Source: Sulfitobacter sp. DSM 110093 (lineage in GTDB: Bacteria; Pseudomonadota; Alphaproteobacteria; Rhodobacterales; Rhodobacteraceae). From it: a stretch of 64,000 nucleotides of DNA. Below the pieces are notes generated by a model, which had not been told where the DNA came from, searched no databases, and was given only the letters and a program-made list of their open reading frames with translations. Positions 17,647 through 27,371 of the stretch are shown in pieces. The stretch lies in contig NZ_CP085170.1 in the NCBI RefSeq assembly GCF_022788715.1, forward strand, positions 62,001 through 126,000. The letters run 5' to 3'. Within the stretch, counting starts at the first letter, position 1; each line of letters begins with the position of its first letter. Both the position numbers and the translations under genes were made by a program.

Positions 17647-17875
17647 CGCTTTTGGTCCTGTCTATGGATGCGCGCGGATTGATTTCTTGCAATGTTAAGC
17701 AGGCAGGCGAGGTTGGGTCAATGTACAGCCCTATCAGACGCCCCGCGTGAAGACCGAAGAGAAACCCATGCATTTTGCGCTTGCACGCGAAGGGTGTAAC
17801 AAGGTTCATCGGGTCAATCTGCCGCGCCATAACCCTAGAACGCTGCCAAATGACGATATTGAAGGAAACCCTGAC

Positions 17876-19939
17876 GTGAGCACGAGCCAAGCCGACGCCT
17901 TTACCGCCTACCACTGTCATGGCTTTGTCCGCGTGGCCACCTGCACACCGCGGGTGCGGCCTGCCGATGTGACGTTTAACCGTGATAGCCTGCTGGAGGA
18001 AATGCGCCGTGCAGATGCGGCGCGCGTCGATCTATTGGTTTGCCCGGAACTGTCGCTTTCCTCCTATGCTATTGACGATCTGCATATGCAGGACGCGCTG
18101 CTGCATGCTGTTGAAGACGCCCTTGCTGTATTGATTGAGGCCAGCGCCGAGATGACGCCGGTGATCCTACTTGGGGCGCCGTTGCGCCGCGAGGGGCGGC
18201 TTTACAACTGTGCCATCGCAATCTCGCGCGGGGCGGTGTTAGGCGTGGTGCCGAAATCCTACCTGCCAAACTACCGCGAGTTCTATGAGAAGCGCTGGTT
18301 CGCCCATGGCCGTGACACCAGCGGAGAGATCACCGTGGCGGGGCGTCGCGTACCCTTTGGCGATGATCTGATTTTTGAAGCGACGGATCTGCCCGGCCTT
18401 ATCTTCCATTCCGAGATCTGCGAAGACCTTTGGACCCCCGCGCCGCCCTCGTCGGATGCCGCACTTGGGGGGGCGTTGATCCTCGCCAACCTTTCGGCGT
18501 CCAACATCGTGATCGGCAAATCGTCTGACCGCCACCTTCTGTGCCGGTCGCAATCCATGCGCGCCTTTGCCGCTTACGTTTATTCCGCTGCCGGTCCGGG
18601 TGAGAGCACGACTGATCTGGCTTGGGACGGGCAGGGCATGATCCACGAATTGGGCGATCTGCTGGCGGAATCAACCCGCTTTCCGCTGGAGCCTGAACTG
18701 ACCATCGCCGATGTGGACTGCGGCCGCATTCAATCAGAGCGGATGCGAACGGGCAGTTTCCATGACGCCGCCCGGCACCGCGCACCTACATTCCGCCGGG
18801 TAACATTCACCCATCAGCCGCACTATGAAAACGCAGGCCTGCAACGTCCGGTGCGCCGTTTCCCCTATGTGCCGAACCGCGAAAGTCATCTGGATCAAGA
18901 TTGCTATGAAGCGTTCAACATTCAGGTTGAAGGCCTGCGCCGCCGGTTCGAGGCGACCAAGAGCAAGACCATGGTGATCGGCATTTCTGGCGGGCTCGAT
19001 TCCACCCATGCGCTGATCGTGGCGGCCAAGGCCTGTGACCGTATGGGCATCTCGCGCGACCGTATTTTAGGGTTCACCATGCCCGGCTTTGCCACATCCG
19101 AGGGCACGAAGTCGAACGCATGGAAACTGATGCGCGCTATGGGCATCAGCGCCGATGAGATCGACATCCGGCCAGCCGCGCGGCAGATGCTAGAAGACAT
19201 GGATCACCCGTTCTCAGACGGGGAGCCGGTCTATGACATCACCTTTGAGAACGTGCAGGCCGGGCTGCGCACGGATTACCTCTTCCGGTTGGCCAACCAG
19301 CGGCAAGGCTTTGTCATCGGTACAGGTGATCTGAGCGAGTTGGCGCTTGGCTGGTGTACCTACGGTGTGGGCGACCAGATGAGCCATTATGCCGTGAACA
19401 CCGGGGTGCCGAAGACGTTGATCCAATATCTGATCCGCTGGTCCAGCCGTTCGGGCCAGTTCGACGCTGAGACGGATAAGGTGCTTGACGCCATATTAGA
19501 GACCGAAATTTCCCCCGAACTGGTCCCCGCCGGAGAGGGTGAGGAAATTCAAAGCACCGAGGCGATGATCGGCCCCTATGAGTTGAACGACTTCTTCCTC
19601 TTTCACACGATGCGCTACGGGCTCGCGCCATCAAAGGTGGCCTTTCTGGCGTGGCACGCTTGGCATAATACCGAACAGGGGCGCTGGCCGGATGGCTTCC
19701 CGCAGGCCAAACGCAATGCCTATGACCTCGAAACGATCCGCCATTGGCTCGAGAAATTCCTGCACCGGTTCTTTGCCACCAGCCAGTTCAAACGCTCGGC
19801 CTTGCCGAATGGGCCCAAGGTCAGCGCCGGGGGCGCGTTGTCGCCGCGCGGTGACTGGCGCGCGCCGTCGGACTCTGTGGCGACACCGTGGTTGGATGAG
19901 TTGCGCAGCAACGTGCCCGAGAGCTGGCCAAAAGGCTGA
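17876..19939 (+). CDS. nadE: Glutamine-dependent NAD+ synthetase
   Basis: A two-domain enzyme of 687 residues that amidates nicotinic acid adenine dinucleotide to NAD+. The N-terminal nitrilase-type glutaminase has its E-K-C triad at E58 (CPELS), K127 (VPKSYLPN) and C182 (SEICEDLW). The C-terminal synthetase domain has the PP-loop GISGGLDSTHAL near residue 370 and GTGDLSELALGWCTYG downstream. GTG at 17876 is chosen because AAGGAA precedes it at good spacing and homologues begin here; an open extension to 17747 is not needed. The length matches the long, glutamine-using class (about 680 residues) rather than the short ammonia-dependent NadE. Confidence 0.93.
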   Translation: MSTSQADAFTAYHCHGFVRVATCTPRVRPADVTFNRDSLLEEMRRADAARVDLLVCPELSLSSYAIDDLHMQDALLHAVEDALAVLIEASAEMTPVILLGAPLRREGRLYNCAIAISRGAVLGVVPKSYLPNYREFYEKRWFAHGRDTSGEITVAGRRVPFGDDLIFEATDLPGLIFHSEICEDLWTPAPPSSDAALGGALILANLSASNIVIGKSSDRHLLCRSQSMRAFAAYVYSAAGPGESTTDLAWDGQGMIHELGDLLAESTRFPLEPELTIADVDCGRIQSERMRTGSFHDAARHRAPTFRRVTFTHQPHYENAGLQRPVRRFPYVPNRESHLDQDCYEAFNIQVEGLRRRFEATKSKTMVIGISGGLDSTHALIVAAKACDRMGISRDRILGFTMPGFATSEGTKSNAWKLMRAMGISADEIDIRPAARQMLEDMDHPFSDGEPVYDITFENVQAGLRTDYLFRLANQRQGFVIGTGDLSELALGWCTYGVGDQMSHYAVNTGVPKTLIQYLIRWSSRSGQFDAETDKVLDAILETEISPELVPAGEGEEIQSTEAMIGPYELNDFFLFHTMRYGLAPSKVAFLAWHAWHNTEQGRWPDGFPQAKRNAYDLETIRHWLEKFLHRFFATSQFKRSALPNGPKVSAGGALSPRGDWRAPSDSVATPWLDELRSNVPESWPKG

Positions 19940-19962
19940 GCCGCGCTATTCCTCGCGGCTCA
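19937..19962. terminator. Bidirectional terminator overlapping nadE and MFS stop codons
   Basis: Nine-base perfect arms TGAGCCGCG (19937-19945) and CGCGGCTCA (19954-19962) with an eight-base loop. The left arm contains the nadE stop and the right arm is inside the last codons of the convergent MFS gene, an economical shared terminator. Confidence 0.65.
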
Positions 19963-21166
19963 ATTCACCTTCGACAAAGTTCGGGGTCAGCGGCGGCGCG
20001 GCGTGACGTTCTAGGGTTTCAGGATCGCTGCGCAGGGTCATGCGCAGTAGGCCCCATGCGACAATCGCAAGTTGAAACGCCCCGAGGGCCAGCGGCAGGC
20101 CCCGTGGCCCTAGCGTATCCAGCAACACACCGGCCAGCAGCGGTCCGATTGCCGCGCCGATGCCTTGCATCAGCACCAAGCCACCCGAGACGGCGACCAC
20201 CGCCGACCCCGGCGCGCGGTCGTTGACATGGGCGATGACGATGGACTGCGCGGGTAGGACCAAGCCGCCGATGGCAAATCCCAGCACCAACAACATGCTC
20301 CCCGATGGAATGGGGATTGGCAGGGTCAACATCATCAGCGCACCCCCAGCTGCCGCAAGGCCAATACCCAAGCCACGGCGGCTCATCCGGTCAGAAATCC
20401 AACCGAGCGGAAACTGCAAGACCAGCCCGCCAATGGTAAAGGCGGCGATCAGCAGCGCGATACGCGATTGGGCATATCCCATCTCTTGGGCAAACAGGGG
20501 TGCCAGCCCATAGAACGTACCGATAGAGGCACCCACCAGCCCCGCGCTTACCGCCCCATAGGGCGACAGACCCCACAGGCGACGCAGGGATGGCGGCTCT
20601 TGTGCGCCTTCGGCACGCGGCCCTTCGACCCGCGATAAAGAGATCGGCACCAAAGCGAGCGACATCACGATTGAGACCAAAACAAAGAGGATAAATTCAG
20701 CCGGATCGCCGAGGTTAAGCAAAAACTGCCCCGCCGCGCCCGACGCCATGCCGACCATGCCATAGACCGCCAGCAACTTGCCGCGCTGTGCTGAACTGAC
20801 CGACGCATTGAGCCAGCTTTCTGTGACGATGATCAGCCCGGCAAAGGCAAAGCCCGTCAGGCAGCGCACGGCGATCCAGACCCACGGATCGATAAAGGCC
20901 AGATGCATCAGCGCCGCCGCCGAGGCGACAGAGGCGAGCGCGGCAAAGGTGCGGATATGGCCCACGCCACTGATTAGGCGCGGGGCCACGAATGAGCCGA
21001 TGCTTAGCCCAGCGAAAAAGCCCGACATGATTAGGCCCGTGGTGACCCCGCCAAAGCCTTCCAGCCCCGCGCGGATGGCCAAGAGCGTGCCTTGCAACCC
21101 ATTGCTCATCTGTAAAAGTGAAAAGCCTAATAGCAATGTCACCAGTGGCATAACGGTAGCGCGCAT
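19946..21166 (-). CDS. MFS transporter, YcaD-like
   Basis: A 406-residue inner-membrane protein with about 12 predicted transmembrane helices in two halves. The first helix is VMPLVTLLLGFSLLQMSNGLQGTLLAIR, and loop 2-3 carries FFAGLSIGSFVAPRLI. The second half starts near SPYGAVSAGLVGASIGTFYGLAPLFAQEMG, and WISDRMSRRGLGIGLA is the repeat of the loop 2-3 motif. It resembles the YcaD group of putative drug or small-molecule exporters; the substrate is unknown. Convergent with nadE and divergent from the RND operon. Confidence 0.85.
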   Translation of the reverse strand: MRATVMPLVTLLLGFSLLQMSNGLQGTLLAIRAGLEGFGGVTTGLIMSGFFAGLSIGSFVAPRLISGVGHIRTFAALASVASAAALMHLAFIDPWVWIAVRCLTGFAFAGLIIVTESWLNASVSSAQRGKLLAVYGMVGMASGAAGQFLLNLGDPAEFILFVLVSIVMSLALVPISLSRVEGPRAEGAQEPPSLRRLWGLSPYGAVSAGLVGASIGTFYGLAPLFAQEMGYAQSRIALLIAAFTIGGLVLQFPLGWISDRMSRRGLGIGLAAAGGALMMLTLPIPIPSGSMLLVLGFAIGGLVLPAQSIVIAHVNDRAPGSAVVAVSGGLVLMQGIGAAIGPLLAGVLLDTLGPRGLPLALGAFQLAIVAWGLLRMTLRSDPETLERHAAPPLTPNFVEGELSREE

Positions 21167-21421
21167 AATGTCCCCTTGGTCTTAAATCCGGCCTCGACAT
21201 AGGCTGGCTTGGTCCGGTGGTCCCAAAATATGTGCGGCTGATTTGTAATTTCTAGTATTCAACCCTGACGCTCTTCCACCAGGCATGGTTCCGCGTCATA
21301 GTCGTATCAGCCAGCGGCTCCCTCGTGGAATGCTTGGCCATCGATCAAGCAGATTTGACGTGCCTTTTCTGGGGGAATGCTCAATTATGCGCCTTGTAAC
21401 GCCATTAGAAAGCGCACTCTT

Positions 21422-22591
21422 GTGAAATCTCTGCGCCAATTTATCGTATTTTTGCTGGTTCTCGTTGCTGGGCTCTATGTGATGTTAACCTATGTACCCG
21501 CGTCGCGCCCCTTTGTGGCCAATACCGGTTTGCTGGAACTCTTGGGCATTGATCCCGCACCGGAGGAAGCGGACGGCGGCGGTGCTGGCTGGGGCGGCGG
21601 CGGGCCGTCTTTGGTGGTCACCGCCGAGGTGGGCGAGGAGAAGTTGGCCGACCGCATCACCGCAATCGGGGACGGCCGCGCACGCCGGTCAGTGACCGTG
21701 CGGTCCAACGCTGTAGGGGTTATCACCGAACTCAATCTGCCCGCCGGGCAATTGATTGAGGCGGGCACGGTGATCGCTCTGTTGGAGAATGAAGCCGAGC
21801 GGATTGCGCAAAAACAGGCCGAATTGCAACTAGAGAATGCCCGCACCGAACAAGTGCGTGTTGAGCGGTTGCAAAACACCGGCGCGGTCAGCGAAGTGCG
21901 CCTGCGTGAGACTGAACTGGCCTTGGAAAGCGCTGAACTCGCCCTGAGCCAAGCGCAGTTTGATCTGTCCCAACGCCGTATCCTCGCGCCGATCTCTGGC
22001 TGGGTTGGGATCACCGACATTGAGGAAGGCGACCGCGTTAATGCCCAAGACGAGCTTGCCACGATCACCGACCGCAGCGAAATTCTGATTGATTTCCGCG
22101 TGCCGGAACGGGTGGTCGGCAAATTGGCCTTGGGCAAAGAGATCACGGTTACTCCTCTTGGTATGCGGGATCTAACGCTTAAGGGCGAAGTCAGCGCGAT
22201 TGACAGCGTGATCGACCGCGCCAGCCGTACCCTTTTGGTGCAGGGCCGGGTGCCCAACGAAGATGACCAACTGCGTGCTGGTATGGCTTTTTCCGTTAGC
22301 CTCACATTTGTCGGAGAGGCGCTTTTGGCGATCCCTCCGTTGGCGGTGCAGTGGTCTTCTGATGGGCCGTTTGTTTGGACGGTTCGCGAGGGCAAGACGC
22401 ACCAAGTCACGGTTGAAATCGCGCAGCGCAACAGCGGTTCCGTGTTGGTCCTGTCGGAGGGGCTGACCGCGGCTGATGTCGTGGTAACCGAGGGCGTGCA
22501 AACCCTGCGCGAAGGCGGCGATGTCCGAGAGGTCAATCGGTCTGGCAGCGTGCAGTCAGACGCAGCCCCCGCAGAAAAGAAAACCCTATGA
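21422..22591 (+). CDS. RND efflux periplasmic adaptor (membrane fusion protein)
   Basis: About 389 residues. An N-terminal membrane anchor (FIVFLLVLVAGLYVML) is followed by a Gly-rich linker, a biotinyl-lipoyl half (GVITELNLPAGQLIEAGTVIALLENEAE), a coiled-coil hairpin around residues 120-165 (AELQLENARTEQVRVERL and SEVRLRETELALESAELALSQAQ), the second lipoyl half (RRILAPISGWVGI) and a beta-barrel domain. The GTG at 21422 directly precedes the KSLRQF anchor start; an in-frame ATG at 21377 is also possible but has an adjacent rather than spaced GGGGG. It links the RND pump encoded next to an outer-membrane channel encoded elsewhere. Confidence 0.88.
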   Translation: MKSLRQFIVFLLVLVAGLYVMLTYVPASRPFVANTGLLELLGIDPAPEEADGGGAGWGGGGPSLVVTAEVGEEKLADRITAIGDGRARRSVTVRSNAVGVITELNLPAGQLIEAGTVIALLENEAERIAQKQAELQLENARTEQVRVERLQNTGAVSEVRLRETELALESAELALSQAQFDLSQRRILAPISGWVGITDIEEGDRVNAQDELATITDRSEILIDFRVPERVVGKLALGKEITVTPLGMRDLTLKGEVSAIDSVIDRASRTLLVQGRVPNEDDQLRAGMAFSVSLTFVGEALLAIPPLAVQWSSDGPFVWTVREGKTHQVTVEIAQRNSGSVLVLSEGLTAADVVVTEGVQTLREGGDVREVNRSGSVQSDAAPAEKKTL

Positions 22592-25500
22592 GCGCCGAGG
22601 CATCTGGCGAAGGTACGCCACCGCCTTCTACCGGCGCTGGCACCGCGCTGTTCGTCCGCCGGCCAATCCTTGCTTTTGTGTTGAATGCGCTGATCGTGCT
22701 GGCGGGCATTGCCGCGCTTTTTGGAGCGGAAATTCGCGAATTGCCCAATGTCGACAGGCCCGTCGTAACCGTTACCACGACATTCTCAGGCGCGTCGCCT
22801 GAATCTGTGGATCAAGAGCTGACGGGGCGGATTGAAGGCGCGGTGGGCCGTGTTTCCGGTGTGCGGGCAATATCATCGAACTCACGCTTCGGACGCAGTC
22901 GGGTCACGCTGGAGTTCAACGACAGCACCGATATCGACGTGGCCGCTACCGATGTACGCGACGCTGTCGCGCGGATCGTGAACCAACTACCTGATGGAGC
23001 CGAACAGCCGCAGATCGTCAAAGCTGACGCAAATGCACAACCGGTGATGCGGATCGCTGTGACGTCGACGGGCCGTTCACCCGAGGAACTGACCAAACTG
23101 GTGCAGGAACGGGTCGAAGACCGCCTAATCTCGGTCAACGGGGTTGCGGACTTGCAAGTTTACGGCGACCGCGAGCCGTTTTTCCGCGTCGATATTGATC
23201 AGTTAGAGCTGGCCAGCCGAGGCTTAACCTTGGGTGATATCCAAGGCGCTTTGGCGGATGTCGCTTATGACGCACCTGCGGGCGATCTGGCGGGGGACCG
23301 CCAGTCGATCAACGTGCGCACGACAGCCAGCGTCGCGACCACGCATGCGTTTGAGGCGATGGAGATCAAGGAGAATGTCCGGCTCGGCGATGTTGCTCAG
23401 GTGACACTCGGTCCCGCCGAGGGAGAAACGATCTTACGCGCGAACGGGCAATTGGGGTTGGGCATCGGAATTATTCGGCAGGCAACCTCGAACACGTTGG
23501 AAATTTCAGACGACGTACGCGCCGTGGTGGCAGAGTTGAACGACACGTTGCCCGATGATGTGCGGATCTTTGTAACCTCTGACGACGCGACCTTTATCTC
23601 AGGGTCGATCCGCGAGGTGCTGTCCACGCTGGCCTTTGCCGTGGGCATCGTGGTCGCGGTGATTTTCATTTTCTTGCGTGATTTTCGCGCCACGCTAATC
23701 CCGGCACTGACCCTTCCGGTTGCCTTGATCGGCACGTTGGCGGCGATCTATCTTGTTGGTTTTTCGATCAATATCCTGACCCTTCTCGCCTTGGTGCTGG
23801 CCACGGGCATGGTGGTGGATGATGCGATTGTGGTTTTGGAAAACATCGTGCGACAGCGTGCGGCAGGCATGGGGCCACGGGCGGCAGCGGTTTTGGGCAC
23901 ATCACAAGTGTTCTTTGCCGTGGTCACAACCACGGCGACGCTGGCGGCGGTTTTCATTCCGCTGTCTTTCCTGCCGGGCCAAGCGGGCGGGTTGTTCCGT
24001 GAATTCGGCTTTACCCTCGCCATCGCGGTGATGCTGTCATCGGTCGTGGCGCTCAGCCTTTGTCCGGTGTTGGCCAGTCGTCTGCTGACCCGGCCTGCGG
24101 TCGAAAATCCGCGTGGGCCGGTGGTGGCGCTTGGCAACTGGCTTTATCGACTTTACGCCGCGACGCTTCGCTGGGCGCTGGCGATGCCCTATGTTGTGGT
24201 GCTGATCGCCGCTTTCGTGGCGCTGACGGCGGTGTTGGTCTCAGGCGAAATTCGCCAAGAGCTGACCCCGCGTGAAGACCGGGCCGTTGCTCTGCTCAGC
24301 GTCACTGCCCCGCAGGGTGTGTCGCTTGAGTATACCCAAGGCAAAATGCGCGAGATCGAAGACCTTATCACCCCGCTTCAGCAAACCGGAGAGGTAACGA
24401 ACATCTTCTCTATCACCGGATTTGGCGCGGATAATCGGGGGTTCATGGTGTTTACCCTTGCCGGTTGGGCGGACCGCGAACGCGCGCAGGATGAGATCGT
24501 GGGCGAAATGAACGGCAAGCTGCGCGGCATCGTCGGGGTGCGGGCTTTTGCGATCCAGCCCAACTCGCTTGGTATTCGCGGTGCAGGGCGGGGGCTGTCT
24601 TTTGCGATCACTGGGAACAACTATGAGCAACTGTCCGAGGTTGCACAGGCTATGGTTGACCGACTGAGCACAGACCCCGCTATGGGGCAGGTTCGGTTGG
24701 AGTATGAGCGCACACAGCCGCAGTTGTTCGTTCAGATTGACCGGACATTGGCCGCCGATTTGGGTGTTGATATCACCGGTTTGGGTCAGGCTTTGCAGGC
24801 CATGCTTGATGGGCGGGAGGTCGCGTCGGTGTTTATCGATGATACCAGCTATGGGGTGCAGATGCTGTCGACCTCAGACCCCGTGAACGACCCGCGCGAC
24901 CTTGAGAATGTCTTTGTGCAATCCGGTACGGGGAAGATGATTTCGCTGGCCAGTTTCGTGACGCTAGAGGAACGCGCAGTGGCACCCGAGTTGGACCGTG
25001 AAGATCAGAACCGTTCGGTCGAGATCTCTGCCGGGCTGACACCGGGCCTGTCGCTGGGTGATGCGTTGGTGCAAGTGCGGGCAATCGGCGATGAAGTGCT
25101 CGCCGATGAAAACCTCATCGTGCCCTTGGCCGAGGCCGCCGCATTGGATCAGACCAGCTCGGGGCTTTTTGTGACATTCGGCTTTGCGATTCTTGTGGTT
25201 TTCCTCGTGCTTGCCGCGCAGTTTGAAAGCTTCATCTCGGCAGTCGTGGTGATGGCGACAGTGCCATTGGGGTTGGCCTGTGCGATCTTTGCACTGCTGA
25301 TGACGGGGCAAAGCTTGAACGTCTATAGCCAGATTGGTTTGGTGATGCTGATCGGGATCATGGCAAAGAATGGGATTCTGATCGTCGAATTTGCCAATCA
25401 GCTACGCGATCAGGGTGCCGATATTCATGAGGCGATCTTTGGCGCTTCGACGATCCGGCTGCGCCCGGTCATGATGACGATGACTTCAACCGTGTTGGGG

Positions 25501-25707
25501 GGCGTGCCGCTGATCCTGTCTTCGGGCGCGGGGGCCGAGGCGCGCGAGGCATTGGGTTGGGTGATCGTCGGCGGTTTGGGCATGGCCACGCTTTCTACCC
25601 TATATCTCACGCCTGTCGCCTACTTCCTACTGGCGCGGTTCACTACGCCAAAGGCCGCCGAAGAAGCCCGGCTGCAACGCGAACTATCTGAAGCGCAGCC
25701 TGTCTGA
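22588..25707 (+). CDS. RND-family multidrug efflux transporter
   Basis: A 1039-residue proton-driven inner-membrane pump, the usual size for the HAE1/AcrB group. Seen: TM1 (FVRRPILAFVLNALIVLAGIAALFG), two large periplasmic loops, and the TM4 proton-relay pair in VLATGMVVDDAIVVLENIV. The second half repeats this topology, with MLIGIMAKNGILIVEFANQLRDQG and TIRLRPVMMTMTSTVLGGVPL. It overlaps the adaptor gene by ATGA. No outer-membrane factor or TetR gene is adjacent. The substrate range cannot be read from sequence. Confidence 0.93.
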   Translation: MSAEASGEGTPPPSTGAGTALFVRRPILAFVLNALIVLAGIAALFGAEIRELPNVDRPVVTVTTTFSGASPESVDQELTGRIEGAVGRVSGVRAISSNSRFGRSRVTLEFNDSTDIDVAATDVRDAVARIVNQLPDGAEQPQIVKADANAQPVMRIAVTSTGRSPEELTKLVQERVEDRLISVNGVADLQVYGDREPFFRVDIDQLELASRGLTLGDIQGALADVAYDAPAGDLAGDRQSINVRTTASVATTHAFEAMEIKENVRLGDVAQVTLGPAEGETILRANGQLGLGIGIIRQATSNTLEISDDVRAVVAELNDTLPDDVRIFVTSDDATFISGSIREVLSTLAFAVGIVVAVIFIFLRDFRATLIPALTLPVALIGTLAAIYLVGFSINILTLLALVLATGMVVDDAIVVLENIVRQRAAGMGPRAAAVLGTSQVFFAVVTTTATLAAVFIPLSFLPGQAGGLFREFGFTLAIAVMLSSVVALSLCPVLASRLLTRPAVENPRGPVVALGNWLYRLYAATLRWALAMPYVVVLIAAFVALTAVLVSGEIRQELTPREDRAVALLSVTAPQGVSLEYTQGKMREIEDLITPLQQTGEVTNIFSITGFGADNRGFMVFTLAGWADRERAQDEIVGEMNGKLRGIVGVRAFAIQPNSLGIRGAGRGLSFAITGNNYEQLSEVAQAMVDRLSTDPAMGQVRLEYERTQPQLFVQIDRTLAADLGVDITGLGQALQAMLDGREVASVFIDDTSYGVQMLSTSDPVNDPRDLENVFVQSGTGKMISLASFVTLEERAVAPELDREDQNRSVEISAGLTPGLSLGDALVQVRAIGDEVLADENLIVPLAEAAALDQTSSGLFVTFGFAILVVFLVLAAQFESFISAVVVMATVPLGLACAIFALLMTGQSLNVYSQIGLVMLIGIMAKNGILIVEFANQLRDQGADIHEAIFGASTIRLRPVMMTMTSTVLGGVPLILSSGAGAEAREALGWVIVGGLGMATLSTLYLTPVAYFLLARFTTPKAAEEARLQRELSEAQPV

Positions 25708-25799
25708 ACGGGCCTTTCGGGCGATATTTTTTGACACATGCAACTTCCACCTGCGGTGGGCGTTTAGCCTTGTAGGACCAAACCGGAAGGGACATTACC

Positions 25800-27356
25800 G
25801 TGCGCGGCGATTTGAGTTTGGCACAGGCGGGCCACGGGCGCCCGACCGATGGGGCAAGCATCCAAAGCCTTTTCAACGACAGCACAACATGGCGCGTCGC
25901 GCGGGCTGACCGTTTTGGTCTCATCGTGGATGCGGCGGATTACTTCCGCGTTTTGCGTGAAATCTTCCTCGGGGCGCGGCAACAATTGATGCTGGTCGGC
26001 TGGGATTTTGATTTTGAACTCGAAATGCTGCCGGGCGAAAGTGACGAAGACGGCAACGCACCAGACGGCTACCCCAATCAACTTGGTGCCTTTGTCGAAG
26101 CGGTGGTTGAGCGTACGCCGGAACTGAATGTCTATCTGCTGAAATGGAATGGCGCGGTGTTGGCCGCGCCGGGGCGTCTGGTACCGTCGCTTGCGCTGAG
26201 CCTATTCGGGGGTGATCGGATTCATTTCGCGTTGGATGGCCACCACCCCTTTGGCGCCTGTCACCATCAAAAGATCGTCGTGGCCGATGATGCGCTGGCC
26301 TTCTGCGGCGGGATCGACGCGACCGAAGACCGCTGGGATACGCCTGAGCACCTGCCGAACGATCCGCGCCGAATTCGTAAAGATGGCACACCATCCGACC
26401 CATGGCATGATGCAACTTCGGCCATGTCTGGCCCTGCCGCCGCGGCGTTCGGCGAACTCTCTCGTCGCCGATGGCTGCGGGCCACGGGGGATGAGATTGA
26501 ACGGCCCCGCGATATGCCGCAGTCAGAATGGCCCGACCGTCTGCCCGTGGATGCCGAGGAGGTTGATGTGGGGATCGCCCGGACCGAGCCGCCATTCGAC
26601 GAAGAACCCCTGATCAACGAGATTGAGCAACTCTACCTCTCAGGAATCAGGTCTGCGCGCGAATATATCTATATTGAATCTCAGTATCTGGCCGCAGAAT
26701 CAGTTTGCGAGGCGTTGAAGGCCCGGCTGGCCGAAGATGATGGCCCGGAGATTGTTATCATCAACCCGCGCGATGCGGAATCGCAGTTGGAAGATGACGC
26801 CATGCATGTCCTGCGGGAACGGTTGGTCGAAGAGCTTAAACGCGCCGACCATCAAAACCGTTTCCGCATTTATTTCCCCGTCACCGAAGCAGGGGAGCCG
26901 ATTTATGTACACGCGAAGATCATGATCATCGACGACCACCTTTTGCGATTGGGGTCTAGCAACCTCAATAACCGTTCTATGGGGTTTGACACGGAATGCG
27001 ACGTCGCGATTGAGCAGCCTTCGCAGGTGATCGAAGGGTTCCGGAACCGACTGATCGGTGAACATCTGGGTAAAACGCCAGAGCGCGTGGCCGAGGTATC
27101 GGCCCGGACGGGATCAATGATCGGAATGATTGAGACCCTCAACGGCAAGAAAGGCCGGGGGCTGCGCGCGGTCTTTCGAGACACCGAAACAGTGATGGGT
27201 GGCTTTCTGGCCAATACCCGTCTTCTCGACCCGCGCTATCATCCCGGGGAGGATACCTCGACCGGGCGCGGTATCCGCCCGCGCCATTTGGCGTTGATTG
27301 CGGGCGGGTTGGGTGTTGCTTGGATGGCATGGCGCAAATGGGGGCGCCGGGATTAG
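25800..27356 (+). CDS. Phospholipase D-family protein with C-terminal membrane anchor
   Basis: A 518-residue protein with two HKD motifs: HQKIVVADD near residue 155 and HAKIMIIDD near residue 369, each followed by the GG/GSxN-type segments (FCGGIDATEDRW and LGSSNLNNRSMGFD). That is the complete active site of a phosphatidyl-processing or cardiolipin-synthase-like enzyme. A short hydrophobic helix (HLALIAGGLGVAWMAWRKW) at the extreme C-terminus may anchor it in the inner membrane. The start is GTG at 25800 with GGAAGGGA eight bases upstream. It could hydrolyse phospholipids or transfer phosphatidyl groups; no partner gene fixes the choice. Confidence 0.86.
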   Translation: MRGDLSLAQAGHGRPTDGASIQSLFNDSTTWRVARADRFGLIVDAADYFRVLREIFLGARQQLMLVGWDFDFELEMLPGESDEDGNAPDGYPNQLGAFVEAVVERTPELNVYLLKWNGAVLAAPGRLVPSLALSLFGGDRIHFALDGHHPFGACHHQKIVVADDALAFCGGIDATEDRWDTPEHLPNDPRRIRKDGTPSDPWHDATSAMSGPAAAAFGELSRRRWLRATGDEIERPRDMPQSEWPDRLPVDAEEVDVGIARTEPPFDEEPLINEIEQLYLSGIRSAREYIYIESQYLAAESVCEALKARLAEDDGPEIVIINPRDAESQLEDDAMHVLRERLVEELKRADHQNRFRIYFPVTEAGEPIYVHAKIMIIDDHLLRLGSSNLNNRSMGFDTECDVAIEQPSQVIEGFRNRLIGEHLGKTPERVAEVSARTGSMIGMIETLNGKKGRGLRAVFRDTETVMGGFLANTRLLDPRYHPGEDTSTGRGIRPRHLALIAGGLGVAWMAWRKWGRRD

Positions 27357-27371
27357 CATCGCCCGTTCAAG

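Noticed and set aside
21355..21390. TTGACG as a -35 box for the RND operon
   Set aside because: No acceptable -10 hexamer occurs at 16-18 bases, so a promoter cannot be supported.
25708..25799. Terminator after the RND transporter gene
   Set aside because: A T-run (tttttt) is present, but the preceding bases form only a three-pair stem.
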